Part shown: positions 11,142 through 22,192 of the stretch, piece after piece | How positions within the stretch are numbered: position 1 is the first letter of the stretch | How the letters are laid out: each line of letters begins with the position of its first letter | From: Fagopyrum homotropicum | Lineage: Eukaryota > Streptophyta > Magnoliopsida > Caryophyllales > Polygonaceae | Assembly (NCBI GenBank): GCA_033239125.1 | Contig: BSWB01000006.1 | Location: 34,030,001-34,094,000, forward strand | Reading direction: 5' to 3' | DNA length: 64,000 nucleotides | Notes under the pieces: generated by a model | Told to the model about the DNA's origin: nothing | The model's database searches: none | The model's input: the letters and a program-made list of their open reading frames with translations, nothing else | Program-made: the position numbers and the translations under genes

Positions 11142-11695
11142 CTATAGAGGTTGTATCTTAGAAAAATGATACAACCTCAAATGAAATAGACAACTTTTTC
11201 TCACATATTTTGTCATACTTTTGTTTATGTTTCTTTGTGATTGCTTTCGGACCTTACCAAGGCAAACTGAGGCAACAAAGATTGGACATTCAATATTTAG
11301 AGACAAAAGTGTTTTTGTAATAAAAAGAAAATAATGAGATTTATGAGATAAATCAGCAAAGGTTGAGGCTGACTTGCGACGTTGCCTCAAAAAGCTATCA
11401 ACCTCATCAATGAATATGATAGTAGGTTCAAGTTTGTGAGCTAGGCTAAAAACAACATCCACAACAAATAATTCATGCGCATGTGAAACTAAAGAGATCC
11501 ATCACTCGAGCATTCTCTATAAATCAAAATATCATTATTGTAATAAACTAAAGATGTCATAATAAAGGCATAAAATAACTGAAATACGAAATCAAAAAAG
11601 AGAAACTTCCAGTATGTAGTAAACCCATCACACGATGCCATGAATTTTGTCTTCATATTTTCAAACTCCGATATGGAGGCGTCCCGTAACGTCAA
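11142..11695 (-). pseudogene. AAA ATPase fragments, minus arm, R unit 1
   Basis: Inverted copy of the plus arm, separated from it by a loop of about ten bases. It reads LEPTIIFIDEVDSFLRQRRK (Walker B block, 11142-11462) and DASISEFE plus NMKTKFMAS (11489-11695). It differs from the plus arm at steady diagnostic positions: LEP for LKP, IIF for IIL, KS for NS. It has also lost the splice donor (GGAAGT instead of GTAAGT), so translation runs on into former intron. Confidence 0.75.
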
Positions 11696-12379
11696 CCATA
11701 ATAGGTTTCAAAAACGACAACAACATGTGAGTCAAACTTGAGGCCAACAAACTCAAAGTTCAGAAATATAAATCACCAACCCAAAAAATATAAGCTAAAA
11801 GCTAGGAACAAGTTGTAGAGAAAATGAATTAGAAAAAATGATAATCTAATCTCTATATCTATTATTTTCTTACTTATTCAACCAGAATAATTCAAGCTAA
11901 ATTAACTAAACTCTTACATAATTTAATTAAATCCAAACCAACTACTCAGTATATATATTTTAATTAAATAAAATATCATTTTATACTCCTTTTTAAGGAT
12001 TTATCTTGAAAATCTTGTTTGATTTGATTCATTATCGTTGTATCCGCATTAGTCTTTCTCTATATATTTTGAAATCTATGTCGTATCGTTGAAGTGTATA
12101 TATGATTTTTTTGAAATGGTCTTTGGTGAATTTGTATTGTAGGTCAAGTTGGACGAGTTTATTACAAGTTCAACAACTTAGGAAGATGGTGGACGAAATG
12201 AAGATCTACCGGAGGGGAACAACTTTTTTTTTTATTTCTTAATCAAATCATTTTCCTCGTAAGCATTTTTCTTCCACGATCTACCTATAATACTCTAGGA
12301 TCCATTCTACTCGTGTTTGATTATTTATTTCTATGTGGATGTGATTATTGGTGACATATATACCCATCTAATTTCTATA
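11696..12379. repeat. R unit 2, spacer and exon-like block
   Basis: Spacer, acceptor-like TGTAG and the VKLDEF-type block (from 12143) of unit 2. The unit is broken at 12379 by a Mutator-like insertion and resumes at 14002. Confidence 0.85.
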
Positions 12380-12582
12380 AGGATGAGTTGACTAAGTAGA
12401 CACTTTTTGTCTATTGTAGTATAAAGTAGGCCCTTTTTGTATCTTGTAGACAAACTAGGCCCCTCTCATTTATTAATAAAGATTAATTGAAAGGGTTAAT
12501 TAGTTATTTTAATATAACTGAGTCCAAGCCCAATTTCAATTGAAGATCAGTAGGCCCAATATGAGTTACATAAGTCGTCCAG

Positions 12583-12745
12583 GCCCAATCCGAGTTACAT
12601 AAGTCGTCCAATCCGAGTTACATAAGTCGTCCAATCCGAGTTACATAAGTCGTCCAATTCGAGTTACATAAGTCGTCCAATTCGAGTTACATAAGTCGTC
12701 CAATTCGAGTTACATAAGTCGTCCAATTCGAGTTACATAAGTCCA
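12583..12745. repeat. 23-bp tandem repeat inside the DNA transposon
   Basis: About seven copies of a 23-bp unit around GAGTTACATAAGTCGTCCAA. The early units read TCCGAG and the later ones TTCGAG. Confidence 0.9.
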
Positions 12746-13010
12746 TTACAAAATATTAATGTTGTTGCTAGTGAGTATCGAACTCTGGACGACTGCCCCT
12801 CCCTCCCACCCTTATACCAGCTGGACTAATTGAACTTCGTGTATTCTCTTGTTCATACACGGTACTAGTACATAATGCTTACTACACAATTTTAATACAC
12901 AAGTTCAATTACACAATGTTAATACATAATTTTCATTTACACAAGTCCGTCGTTTACATGAGCCCGTCTTTGTTTCAAGCCCATTCGAGTTACACAAGCC
13001 CAATTATAAC

Positions 13011-13132
13011 GGTAAAATATGTAGTCAATATGCCGTATTTATTAAATATGTAGTCAATATGCAGTATGTATAAAATATGTAGTCAATATCCCGTATTTAT
13101 AAAATATGTAGTCAATATCACGTATTTATAAC
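13011..13132. repeat. About 30-bp tandem repeat (ATATGTAGTCAATAT)
   Basis: Four imperfect copies of a unit containing AAATATGTAGTCAATAT and CGTATTTATA. Confidence 0.8.
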
Positions 13133-13266
13133 TGCAAAAATTAAACTTTAGTTTTTTAATTTTGTAATTATCCAGTTTGAGGCAATTTCGCAAATTTAAA
13201 AAATATGGGTCATAAATGCAATTATAAACAAGGGAACTTTTTTGTAATTATGCCAACATTTTAAAA

Positions 13267-13844
13267 TTGAAATTAGGGTTTCCTGTTTTCTTGGGATTGC
13301 ACTGCGGCTGCAACGAGAAATGTCCAGATCCGCCTCCAGGACTGCCTAGATCCGCCTCCAGGAGTGCACAACGGCGGCTCGGTACTGCACAGTGGTGGCT
13401 CTGTTGGTCTATGCACGTGATTGGCAGGGCGGGGCTATGCGGCGCAATGCCGGAGGACATTCATTGCCAAAGGGGGCTGGCGGCGGATCTGGGTTGGGCG
13501 GGGCTGCGTGGCGCGAGGCTGGGCGGCGGTGACATCGAGGGCTGTGCGGCACGAGGCAGGCTGCGGCGGGGTTGTGCGGCGCGAGGCGGGCCGCGGCGAG
13601 GCGGGTTGCGGCGAGTTTGGGCGGCACGAACCGGATGAAAGTCGTTGTCGAAGGGCTGTGCGACAGATCGGATATGGGCGGGGCTGGTCGGGGCTGGGCA
13701 GCGCGGGGCTGGGCGGCGCGGAGCTGGGCGGCGCGGGGCTTTGCGGCGCGGGGCTGTGCGGCGGCGACATCGAGAAGCAACGCCGACATCCTTCTTTGGA
13801 GAGGCGACAAACTACGAGAAACCCTAACTGGATGTGAAATCTGA
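13267..13844. other. GC-rich gene-like core of the DNA transposon
   Basis: A sharp GC island within AT-rich ends, with overlapping open frames on both strands. These frames come from composition and from repeats of about 15 bp (GGGCTGGGCGGCGCG-like, 13680-13760) and are not evidence of a protein. It begins with AATTAGGGTTTCC, typical of plant 5' leaders, and ends with an inverted GAAACCCTAA. It may be captured promoter or leader DNA as in Pack-MULEs, but I recognise no product. Confidence 0.4.
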
Positions 13845-14001
13845 CGGTTGGATGATTTTATAGGATTATATTTTACGTTTTCCCTTTATGCCCCTTGGAT
13901 TAATTTATTTTTGATTTAAAAGTTTAGGCAAAAAATAGAGGGGCCTAGTTAGTCTACGTTAAACAAAAAGGGCCTTATTTAACCAATTTTCTCTTTCTAT
14001 A

Positions 14002-14014
14002 ATACAAATAAGTG

Positions 14015-14056
<42 letters not shown>

Positions 14057-14205
14057 GTAAATTCTTCCTTTTGTTTCTTCACATGCACATAAGTAACTTT
14101 GATTGACATGATTCATTTTTGCGAAAGCTCTCTTGAGCAACCGATAATGTTCTTTAGAAAGACGACGCTTCTTACGAAGAGGAATCAATCCACCACCGTC
14201 ATCGT
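14002..14205 (-). pseudogene. HD-Zip II-like homeodomain fragment, R unit 2
   Basis: Minus-strand frame with GGGLIPLRKKRRLSKEHYRL. Here the (CAT)n run has expanded (14017-14056) and would give a run of 14 Asp on the minus strand, against about five in the other units. Confidence 0.5.
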
Positions 14206-14674
14206 GATCCTGTATATCGGTGTTGGAAAATATGAAGACAAAATTCATGGCATCGTGATATGGGTTTACTACACACGGTAAGTTTCTCTTTTTTGATTTC
14301 ACACTTTTGTTATTTTATGCCTTTGTTCTGGCCTCTTTAGTTTATTGCAATAATGATATTTTTATTTATAGAGAATGCTCAAGTCATGGTTCGCTTTAGT
14401 TTCACATGCGCATAAATTATTTGTTGTTGATGTTGTTTATAGTATAGCTCGCAAACTCAAACCTACTATCATATTAATTGATGAGGTTGATAGCTTTTTG
14501 AGGAAACGTCGCAACTCGGCCACAACCTTTGTTGATTTATCTCATAATTTTCCCTATTTTCTTTTTATTACAAAATCACTTTTGTCCCTAAATATTGAAT
14601 GCCCAATCTTTGTTGCCTCAGTTTGCCATGGTAAGGTCCGAAACCAGTCACAAAGAAACATAAAAAAAGTATGA
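14206..14674 (+). pseudogene. AAA ATPase fragments, plus arm, R unit 2
   Basis: The NMKTKF-type exon piece ends at a GTAAGT donor (about 14279). The Walker B piece (14375-14674) reads ARKLKPTIILIDEVDSFLRK and runs on into NSATTFVDLSH, which has no counterpart in the ATPase family and is probably retained intron. Confidence 0.75.
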
Positions 14675-14719
14675 CAAAATATATGGGAAAAAGTTAGTTA
14701 TTCCTATAGAGGTTGTATC

Positions 14720-15258
14720 TTAGAAAAAATGATACAACCTCAAATGAAATAGACAACTTTTTCGCACATATTTTGTCATACTTTTGTTTATGTTTTTTTG
14801 TGATTGCTTTCGGACCTTACCAAGGCAAACTGAGGCAACAAAGATTGGGCATTCAATATTTAGAGACAAAAGTGTTTTTGTAATAAAAAGAAAATAATGA
14901 GATTTATGAGATAAATCAGCAAAGGTTGAGGCCGACTTGCGACGTTGCCTCAAAAAGCTACCAACCTCATCAATGAATATGATAGTAGGTTCGAGTTTGT
15001 GAGCTAGATTAAAAACAACATCCACAACAAATAATTCATGCGCATGTGAAACTAAAGAGATCCATCACTCGAGCATTCTCTATAAATCAAAATATCATTC
15101 TTGCAATAAACTAAAGAGGTCAGAAGAAATGAATAAAATAACTGAAGTACGAAATCAAAAAAGAGAAACTTCCAGTATGTAGGAAACCCATCCCACGATG
15201 CCATGAATTTTGTCTTCATATTTTCCAACTCCGATATGGAGGCGTCCCGTAACGTCAA
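14720..15258 (-). pseudogene. AAA ATPase fragments, minus arm, R unit 2
   Basis: Walker B piece 14720-15025 (LEPTIIFIDEVGSFL, with Asp changed to Gly after EV) and NMKTKFMASWDGF piece 15052-15258. The donor is lost. Confidence 0.75.
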
Positions 15259-15942
15259 CCATAACAGGTTTCAAAAACGATAACAACATCTGAGTCAAAC
15301 TTGAGGCCAACAACATCAAAGTTTAGAAACACAAATCACCAACCCAAAAGATATAGGGTAAAAGATAGGAACAAGTTGTAGAGAAAATGAATTAGAAAAA
15401 ATGATAATCTAATCTCTATATCTATTGTTTTCTTACTTATTCAACCAGAATAATTCAAGTTAAATTAACTAAACTCTTACATTATTTAATTAAATACAAA
15501 CCAACTACTCAGTATATATACTTTAATTAAATAAAATATAATTTTATAGTCCTTTTTTAAGATTTATCTTGAACATCTTGTTTGATTTGATTCATTATCG
15601 TTGTATCCGCATTAGTCTTTCTCTATATATTTTGAAATCTATGTCGTATCGATGAAGCGTATATATGATTTTTTGAAACTGATCTTTTTTGAATTTGTAT
15701 TGTAGGTCAAGTTGGACGAGTTTATTACAAGTTCAACAACTTGGGAAGATGCTTGGCGCAATGAAGATCTACCGGAGGAAAACAACTCTCTTTATTTATT
15801 TCTTAATCAAATCATCTTCCTAGTAAACATTTTTCTTCCACGATCTACCTATAATACTCTAGAATCCATTATTCTCGTGGTTGATTATTTATTTCTACGT
15901 GGCTGTGATTATTGGTGACATGCATACCCTTCTAATTAATTT

Positions 15943-16125
15943 CTATAATTCAAATATGTGATCATCATCGTCATCAATTCTTCCTTTTGTTTTTTCACAT
16001 GCGCATAAGTAACTTTGATAGATATGATTCTTTTTTACGAAAGCTCTCTTCAGCAATCGATAACGTTCTTTAGAAAGACGAAGCTTCTTACAAAGAGGAA
16101 TCAATCCACCACCGTCATCGTGATC
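15943..16125 (-). pseudogene. HD-Zip II-like homeodomain fragment, R unit 3
   Basis: Contains GGGLIPLCKKLRLSKERYRL. The first Arg of RKK is replaced by Cys, and the Asp run is short. Confidence 0.5.
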
Positions 16126-16591
16126 CTCTATATCGGTGTTGGAAAATATGAAGACAAAATTCATGGCATCGTGGGATGGGTTTACTACACACCGTAAGTT
16201 TCTTTTTTTAAGATTTCACACTTTAGTTATTTTATGCCTTTCTTCTGGCCTCTTTAGTTTATTGCAATAATGATATTTTGATTTATAGAGAATGCTCGAG
16301 TCATGGTTCTTTTTAGTTTCACATGCGCATAAATTATTTGTTGTGGATGTTGTTTATAGTCTAGCTCACAAACTCAAACCTACTATCATATTAATTGATA
16401 AGGTTGATAGCTTTTTCAGGAATCGTCGCAACTCGGCCACAACCTATGTTGATTTATCTCATAATTCTCACTATTTTCTTTTTATTACAAAATCACTTTT
16501 GTCCCTAAATATTGAATGCCCAATCTTTGTTGCCTCAGTTTGCCTTGGTAAGGTCCGAAACCGGTCACAAAGAAACATAAAAAAAGTATGA
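16126..16591 (+). pseudogene. AAA ATPase fragments, plus arm, R unit 3
   Basis: Walker B piece 16292-16591 reads LKPTIILIDKVDSFFRNRRN. The catalytic Glu of Walker B is Lys here, which would abolish hydrolysis in any real ATPase. A GTAAGT donor is kept after the first piece. Confidence 0.75.
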
Positions 16592-16636
16592 CAAAATATA
16601 TGGGAAAAAGTTGGTTATTCCTATAGAGGTTGTATC

Positions 16637-17181
16637 TTAGAAAAAATGATACAACCTCAAATAAAATAGACAACTTTTTCTCATATATTTTGTCATACTT
16701 TTGTTTATGTTTCTTTGTGATTGCTTTCGGATCTTACCAAGGCAAACTGAGGCAATAAAGATTGGACATTCAATATTTAGAGACAAAAATGTTTTTGTAA
16801 TAAAAAGAAAATAATGAGATTTATGAGATAAATCAGCAAAGGTTGATGCCGACTTGTGATGTTGCCTCAAAAAGCTACCAACCTCATCAATGAATATGAT
16901 AGTAGGTTCGAGTTTGTAAGCTAGACAAAAACAACATCCACAAGAAATAATTCATGCGCATGTGAAACTAAAGAGATCCATCATCTCGAGAATTCTCTAT
17001 AAATCAAAATATCATTATTGCAATAAACTAAAGAGGTCAGAAGAAATGCATAAAATAACTGAAGTACGAAATCGAAAAAGTGAAACTTCCAGTATGTAGG
17101 AAACCCATCCCACAATGCCACGAATTTTGTCTTTATATTTTCCAACTCCGATATGGAGGCGTCCCGTAACGTCAACCACAA
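16637..17181 (-). pseudogene. AAA ATPase fragments, minus arm, R unit 3
   Basis: Inverted partner of 16126-16591. The Walker B piece is frameshifted near 16925, where a base is lost in the VVFSLA segment. The second piece (16981-17181) reads ISELENIKTKFVALWDGF. Confidence 0.7.
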
Positions 17182-17895
17182 TAGGTTTCAAAAACGACAA
17201 CAAGATCTGAGTCCTACTAGAGGCCAAAAACATCAAGCTAAATTAACTAAACTCTTACATAATTTAATTAAATCCAAACCAACTACTCCGTATATATACT
17301 TAATTAAACAAAATATTATTTTATACTCCTTTTTAAGGATTTATCTTGGAAATCTTGTTTGATTTGATTCATTATCGTTGTATCCGCATTAGTCTTTCTC
17401 TATATATTTTGAAATCTATGTCGTATCGATGAAGCGTATATATAATTTTTTTGAAATTGATCTTTTGTGAATTTGTATTGTAGGTCAAGTTGGAGGAGTT
17501 TATTACAAGTTCAACAACTTAGGAATATGGTTGACGCAATGAAGATCTACCGGAGGGAAACAACTTTCTTTATTTATTTCTTAATCAAATCATCTTCCTC
17601 GTAATAATTTTTCTTCCACGATCTACCTATAATACTCTAGGATCCATTCTACTCGTGTTTGATTATTTATTTCTACGTGGGTGTGATTATTGGTGACATG
17701 TATACCTTTCTAATTTCTATAATTCAAATTTGCGATCATCATCATCTTCGTCAATTCTTCCTTTTGTTTTTTCACACGCGCATAAGTAACTTTGATTGAC
17801 ATGATTCATTTTTGCGAAAGATCTCTTGAGCAATCGATAATGTTCTTTAGAAAGACGAAGCTTCTTACAAAGAGGAATCAATTCACCACAATTAT
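17182..17895. repeat. R unit 3b, partial, cut by a solo LTR
   Basis: Spacer with a deletion, exon-like block (from 17484) and a homeodomain-like fragment (17717-17890, minus; LIPLCKKLRLSKEHYRLLKR). It stops at the solo LTR. Matches 54852-55136 plus 56967-57550. Confidence 0.85.
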
Positions 17896-19089
17896 TGTAA
17901 CACCCCAAGTTTTCGGAACTCGGGGAGCTACTGGTTAGGACCTCACAGTGGGTCCCGACCTTAGTTTGACAACAACTTAACTAGATCTTAGAACAAGACA
18001 CATATAAGGAAAACTGGAAATCATAAAATGTTTAACAATGTCATGAATGTGACCAGAAACTCTAACAACCGGTAATAATAATATCTCACAATCTGAGAAT
18101 ATGAAAAAGTCATAACTGAAAGACCAACATAAAGAAAGGGCTACAACCCGTCTAAAGAAGTACGACACCCCGGTTGACCACGACCATCCAAATCACTCGG
18201 CATCCGCTCTAACCTATGGCAAGTCTAAACAACGATAAAACAGTTAACTAACTAATCAAATATAAGCAGAATAATAAATAGCACAAACACACATAAGGAA
18301 ATATTATTTTCCATGTGGTAGATCCGTGTAGACTGGGCAACGAAGGAGGCGTCATACATGTGTACCGACTGCGCTGAACTTTTGGCGTGCACCTGTCTGT
18401 GGTGGGTGACGGCTTCAACACTCTGCTCCGGAGGCGATCGAGGGGAAGAGGCGGAACCAGTCGGCTAGGGTTGTGAGATTGAGAGCGGGATAGGGCGATT
18501 GATTGCTGTGATGAGAATGATCCGCTGCAGAAGGAAGGAATGGGGACGCAATGTTGAATGTGGACGGAAGGTGGGGAACGTGAGGCTGCACCACTAAGGA
18601 AGTAACGCTGCTGCGTGATTTGCGGGAGCCGTTACATTGAAGATCTCTCCCTGCTCCAGGTCAGAACACATCGATCACAAGCAAGGAAGGAGGAGGAGGC
18701 CCGTCTGTTCTGGGCTGCGCATCTTGGGCTGGAGCGACAGAAGCTGCTGCGGATTTCTGGGCTAGCGGGATGTCTTCAGCAAGCAAATAGACAAGGGAGT
18801 TGAGTTATCAAAAGTTGTCTGGGCCTTATCACAAGGTTGTCATGACCTTGCCACAAGGCTATCGGGCTTCGCCATGGCCTCGTCCCAGCTTTGTCATGGT
18901 CTCATCAAAAGACATCGATATAAAAACAACTAGGGTTTGTTATGTATATCATCATTTTACGTGAGTTGTAGTTTACATAAAATGATAAGATTTACGGTGA
19001 TAGAACATTAGGTATCATGTACACGGATCATCGGGTCGAAAATTCGGTTTGACTCGGAAGTAAACGGAATTAAAATTCCGGATATTACA
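17896..19089 (-). mobile_element. Solo LTR, copy 1, related to the element A family
   Basis: 1194 bp, TGTAACACCC to GATATTACA in plus orientation. The left 110 bp or so is the reverse complement of the 3' end of element A's LTR, so the solo LTR points to the minus strand. No internal sequence remains, as expected after recombination between two LTRs. The flanks are ATTAT (left) and GTCAT (right); uninterrupted R units show a single GTCAT, so the left duplicate appears to have decayed by G-to-A and C-to-T changes. It carries the same short open frames as copy 2. Confidence 0.85.
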
Positions 19090-19184
19090 GTCATCGTGAT
19101 CCTCAATATCGGTGTTGGAAAATATGAAGACAAAATTCATGGCATCGTGGGATGGGTTTACTACACACCTTAAGTTTCTCTTTT
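19090..19184 (+). pseudogene. AAA ATPase exon remnant between solo LTR and truncated element C
   Basis: Continues R unit 3b: the VLENMKTKFMASWDGFTT block, then a damaged donor (CTTAAGT). It ends in CTTTTTTGA, where element C begins; TTGA (19185-19188) is shared by both sequences. Confidence 0.75.
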
Positions 19185-19896
19185 TTGACACTTCTCCCAA
19201 GTCAAAACGAGATTAGTGTCTTCACAACGTTGTAGCACTAGAGAAAGGTTAGATAAGCAATTATCAAAAGAGGAAACCATATACCGAAAAGTTATCCATG
19301 AATACATCCATGATTTTCTCTATGTACTCCGAAAAGATAGCCATCATACAGCGCTGCAAGGTAGCGGGTGCATTACATAATCCAAATGGCATCCTCCTAT
19401 AAGTGAACGTCCCCCATGGACAAGTTAAAGTGGTCTTCTCTTGATCATCCGGATAGATAGGAGTCTGAAAAAAGCCACTATAACCATCTAAATAGCAAAG
19501 ATGAGAATGCTGGGCTAACTGTTCGAGCATTTGGTCGATGAAGGGAGGTGGAAAATGGTCCTTCCGAGTGGCCACATTCAACTTCCTGTAATCGACGCAC
19601 ATCCTCCAGCCCGTAACGGTCCTAGTTGGAATCAACTCGTTGTTCTTATTCGTCACAACGGTCATCCCTCCTTTCTTCGGAACTACATGCACTGGGCTCA
19701 CCCACTTGCTATCCGAGATAGAAAATATGATACCTGCATCCAACAACTTAAGAATCTCCTTCTTCACAACCTCTTTCATGATCGGATTTAACCGTCTTTG
19801 AGGTTCCCATAAATTCTTATGATCATCTTCCATTAGTATTTTATGCATGCAGAAAGAAGGCTTAATACCAATAAGATCATCAATAGTATATCCCAA
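19185..19896 (-). pseudogene. pol: Element C reverse transcriptase, 3'-truncated
   Basis: The 210-codon open stretch covers the N-terminal two-thirds of an Athila-type reverse transcriptase: GIIFSISDSKWVSPVHVVPK, the YLDGYSGF motif with its catalytic Asp, MPFGLCNAPAT, and the active-site loop. That loop reads VFMDNFSVYG instead of MDD, so the second catalytic Asp is Asn. Homology continues past the stop to the breakpoint at 19185. Known role of the family: synthesis of element cDNA in virus-like particles. This copy cannot do so. Confidence 0.85.
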
Positions 19897-20331
19897 AGCC
19901 TTTGATGTTTCCTCGGGACATGCATTAGTTTAGACAATTCAGTTTCGGAAAGGGAAGCACTTACGATAATGGGATATGTAGAATCTGGTCAAAGGAAAAC
20001 ATGCCTCAAGTGACTTGGAAGCGGTTTAAGCTCCACAACTGAGGGTGCTTTCTGAGGGGGATCCGGGCTTCCTCCTTCCAGTGAAGTAGACTTAGATCGA
20101 AGAACTAGACTTTCAGAAGTCTCAGTTGACATCATCTCGCTTGCGACATCGATCGAGGTCCAAGGTGGGTGACCAAGATGTTCTTCAGATAAGAACACCT
20201 CGCTTGGTCCAGAAAATGCCTCGGTCGAGGTACTGTAACTGGGACCTAAACTTGATTTTCTCCTCTCCTGGATTAGTTTCTCAATGTTAGCTCCTGGATC
20301 TGCTTCCAGTGCCTTTAAGCTCCGTATATCT
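19897..20331 (-). pseudogene. pol: Element C protease-to-RT linker, broken by element B
   Basis: An open stretch (19989-20331) rich in Ser, Pro and Glu ends in ELKPLPSHLRHVFL, the conserved entry to the RT domain. A frameshift or stop region separates it from RT. It holds several copies of the palindromic word CCTCGGTCGAGG or parts of it (20219-20230 is complete). The frame continues beyond B at 30027. Confidence 0.8.
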
Positions 20332-22004
20332 TGTAACACCCCGATTCCGCGGGACTCGGGATGTCACATTGGGCTAGGATCTCACAATGGATCCTGACCC
20401 TAGCCTGACAACAAGTTCACTGGACCTTACAACATGGCACTGACAGATATAAAAACAAATACATAAAACAGTATAAACTGTACGACCCAAAGTAAATAAT
20501 AACATAGCCGAGTATGAAACGACATCCTCACACAGGAGGGAAAACAAGACATCATCCTCACGCAGGAGGGAAAACATAACCAACCCCAAAACCAACCACC
20601 TAATGTACGAGAGTCCTCGGCCTGTCACCCTGCCAGATCACCCAGCAACGCCTAACCTGTAAACATCTACAACACGGTATGAAACCGTTAGCTAACCATA
20701 CATATATGAGGTAATGCATAAGCACAAACACAATCATGAAAGATTAACACCTCAACATGCTATCACACATTTACCCATTTATTATCTTTATATAATAACC
20801 ATTCACTCAAAAACCGTATATATATATATATAAATAGATGAAAATATGTGACACGAGGACCGATACATCCTCGCCTCTGAGTACAATGTCCAGCTGTACG
20901 AGTATCGGTCACACAATCCGTGTACCCTATGGGAGTGGATTGCGCCCTTCTTGTAAACCAGTCTGGCCCGACATCAGAGAACCTCCCAGACTCCACGGCG
21001 AGATGAAAGGGAAAGGTTATCACAGCCACGCAGTGGGGCAGTCAATAGAACATAGGTCGATAAAAACGACAACTCATGCTATCATAGCAAACATATAAAG
21101 CACACACCACTCATGCAAACACCCAATATAGGGATGGTAGCTAAGTAAGTCCTACGGACTTACCTCAACCTCGTACAAAATCAACCACGATCACCTCTAC
21201 ACTGGAGGGACGACACGGCCTATAAAAAGGCATAAAGAGATATATCAACCTCTATTCATCAAAGGGGTCACACCTAGACCCAAAGGGATCCATAAGGATC
21301 ATACTCAATCTATGAGCCTCACAACCAACTAAACCTCAATATCTCAACATAGCTCACAATTCCTCAAATCTCAAGGTAGTATCTAATCAACATTCCTCAA
21401 TCTCAATTTTAATCCTAATTTAATTAATTAACCTTTAATTAATTAATTAGATTTCGCCAGAATAACGTTTTGCCCGCAGGCAATTTCTAAACCCCCTGTC
21501 ATCAGATTTCATCAAACAAGAACCCATAATCACCAGAATAATATAACGAGCATAAATGGAAATTCCAATTATCCATTTTAACCAACTTAAGGTCAATTTA
21601 TACTAGCCCGCAATACGGAAAACGAATAAATTCATAACTTATTCGTTACTAACCCGATATACGAACCGGAAGAAGATACGGACTCCTGGCGATACGCGGA
21701 GTAAGAGCGCGGTATAAAACCTTATGTTTGATGACTTGCGGTGGTCCGTCGGTGTTCCGATAACGATAAACGGAGACTTAACCAAAAAGCTAGCAAACGA
21801 GAAATAAATTTGTACCACGTTGAAGAGAGCAAGATAAGGGACTCGCTGGTACAAACGGATTTGAAAATGGATCAAAGATGAGAAGTGTGTAGGTGAATGA
21901 AATTTGAGCGGCGGAGGTCTTGACTTCGCTTTTCTTCCTCTGCAAATTTCAATTGCAAATTTGCAATTGAAATGGTAAGTGTAAGATGATCAGCCGCTTT
22001 CTTC

Positions 22005-22042
<38 letters not shown>

Positions 22043-22144
22043 TATGTATATATAAGACTCTCTGTAACTTTCAATTTGAAAGTTGAAACTCAAATTGAAA
22101 TTGAAGACGTTAGCTGTACATTAGCTGTACATTAGCCGACTTCT

Positions 22145-22192
<48 letters not shown>

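Larger units (their letters stand above)
9935..11695. repeat. R unit 1
   Basis: Together with 166-350 this is one complete R unit of about 1.95 kb. In order: AT-rich spacer, exon-like block, minus-strand homeodomain-like fragment with a (CAT)n run, plus-strand ATPase arm, hairpin centre (stems 11147-11157 and 11168-11178, GAGGTTGTATC), minus-strand ATPase arm. The same order recurs in units 2, 3 and 6 with a spacing of about 1.9 kb once later insertions are subtracted. Confidence 0.85.
12380..13993. mobile_element. Mutator-like (or hAT-like) non-autonomous DNA transposon
   Basis: The 1.6 kb insert is flanked by TTTCTATA (12372-12379 and 13994-14001); a ninth base would mismatch. Uninterrupted R units show the empty site. 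The ends are imperfect inverted repeats of roughly 100 bp, both carrying (T)AGGCCC(T)TTTTTGT and ACTAGGCCCCTCT. It holds two tandem-repeat blocks, an AGGGTTTC/GAAACCCT inverted pair and a GC-rich core, and no transposase. Terminal repeats of this length with an 8-9 bp duplication fit a Mutator-like element best; hAT is the alternative. Confidence 0.75.
14002..15258. repeat. R unit 2, homeodomain-like and palindrome part
   Basis: Continuation of unit 2. The palindrome centre has stems at 14709-14719 and 14731-14741. The centre-to-centre distance to unit 3 is 1917 bp. Confidence 0.85.
15259..17181. repeat. R unit 3, complete
   Basis: The cleanest uninterrupted unit, 1923 bp. Spacer 15259-15705; exon-like block from 15706; homeodomain-like fragment 15943-16125 (-); plus ATPase arm 16126-16591; centre stems 16626-16636 and 16648-16658; minus arm 16637-17181. 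Confidence 0.9.

Noticed and set aside
13409..13837. Several overlapping open frames of 90-138 codons on both strands
   Set aside because: All arise in a GC-rich, short-period repeat tract; translations are Arg/Gly/Ala or Pro/Ala low-complexity and no frame is favoured.
20838..21098. Pairs of 86-88 codon frames on both strands, present in all four LTRs of B and F
   Set aside because: Conserved only because the LTRs are copies; the two strands mirror each other and no domain is recognisable.
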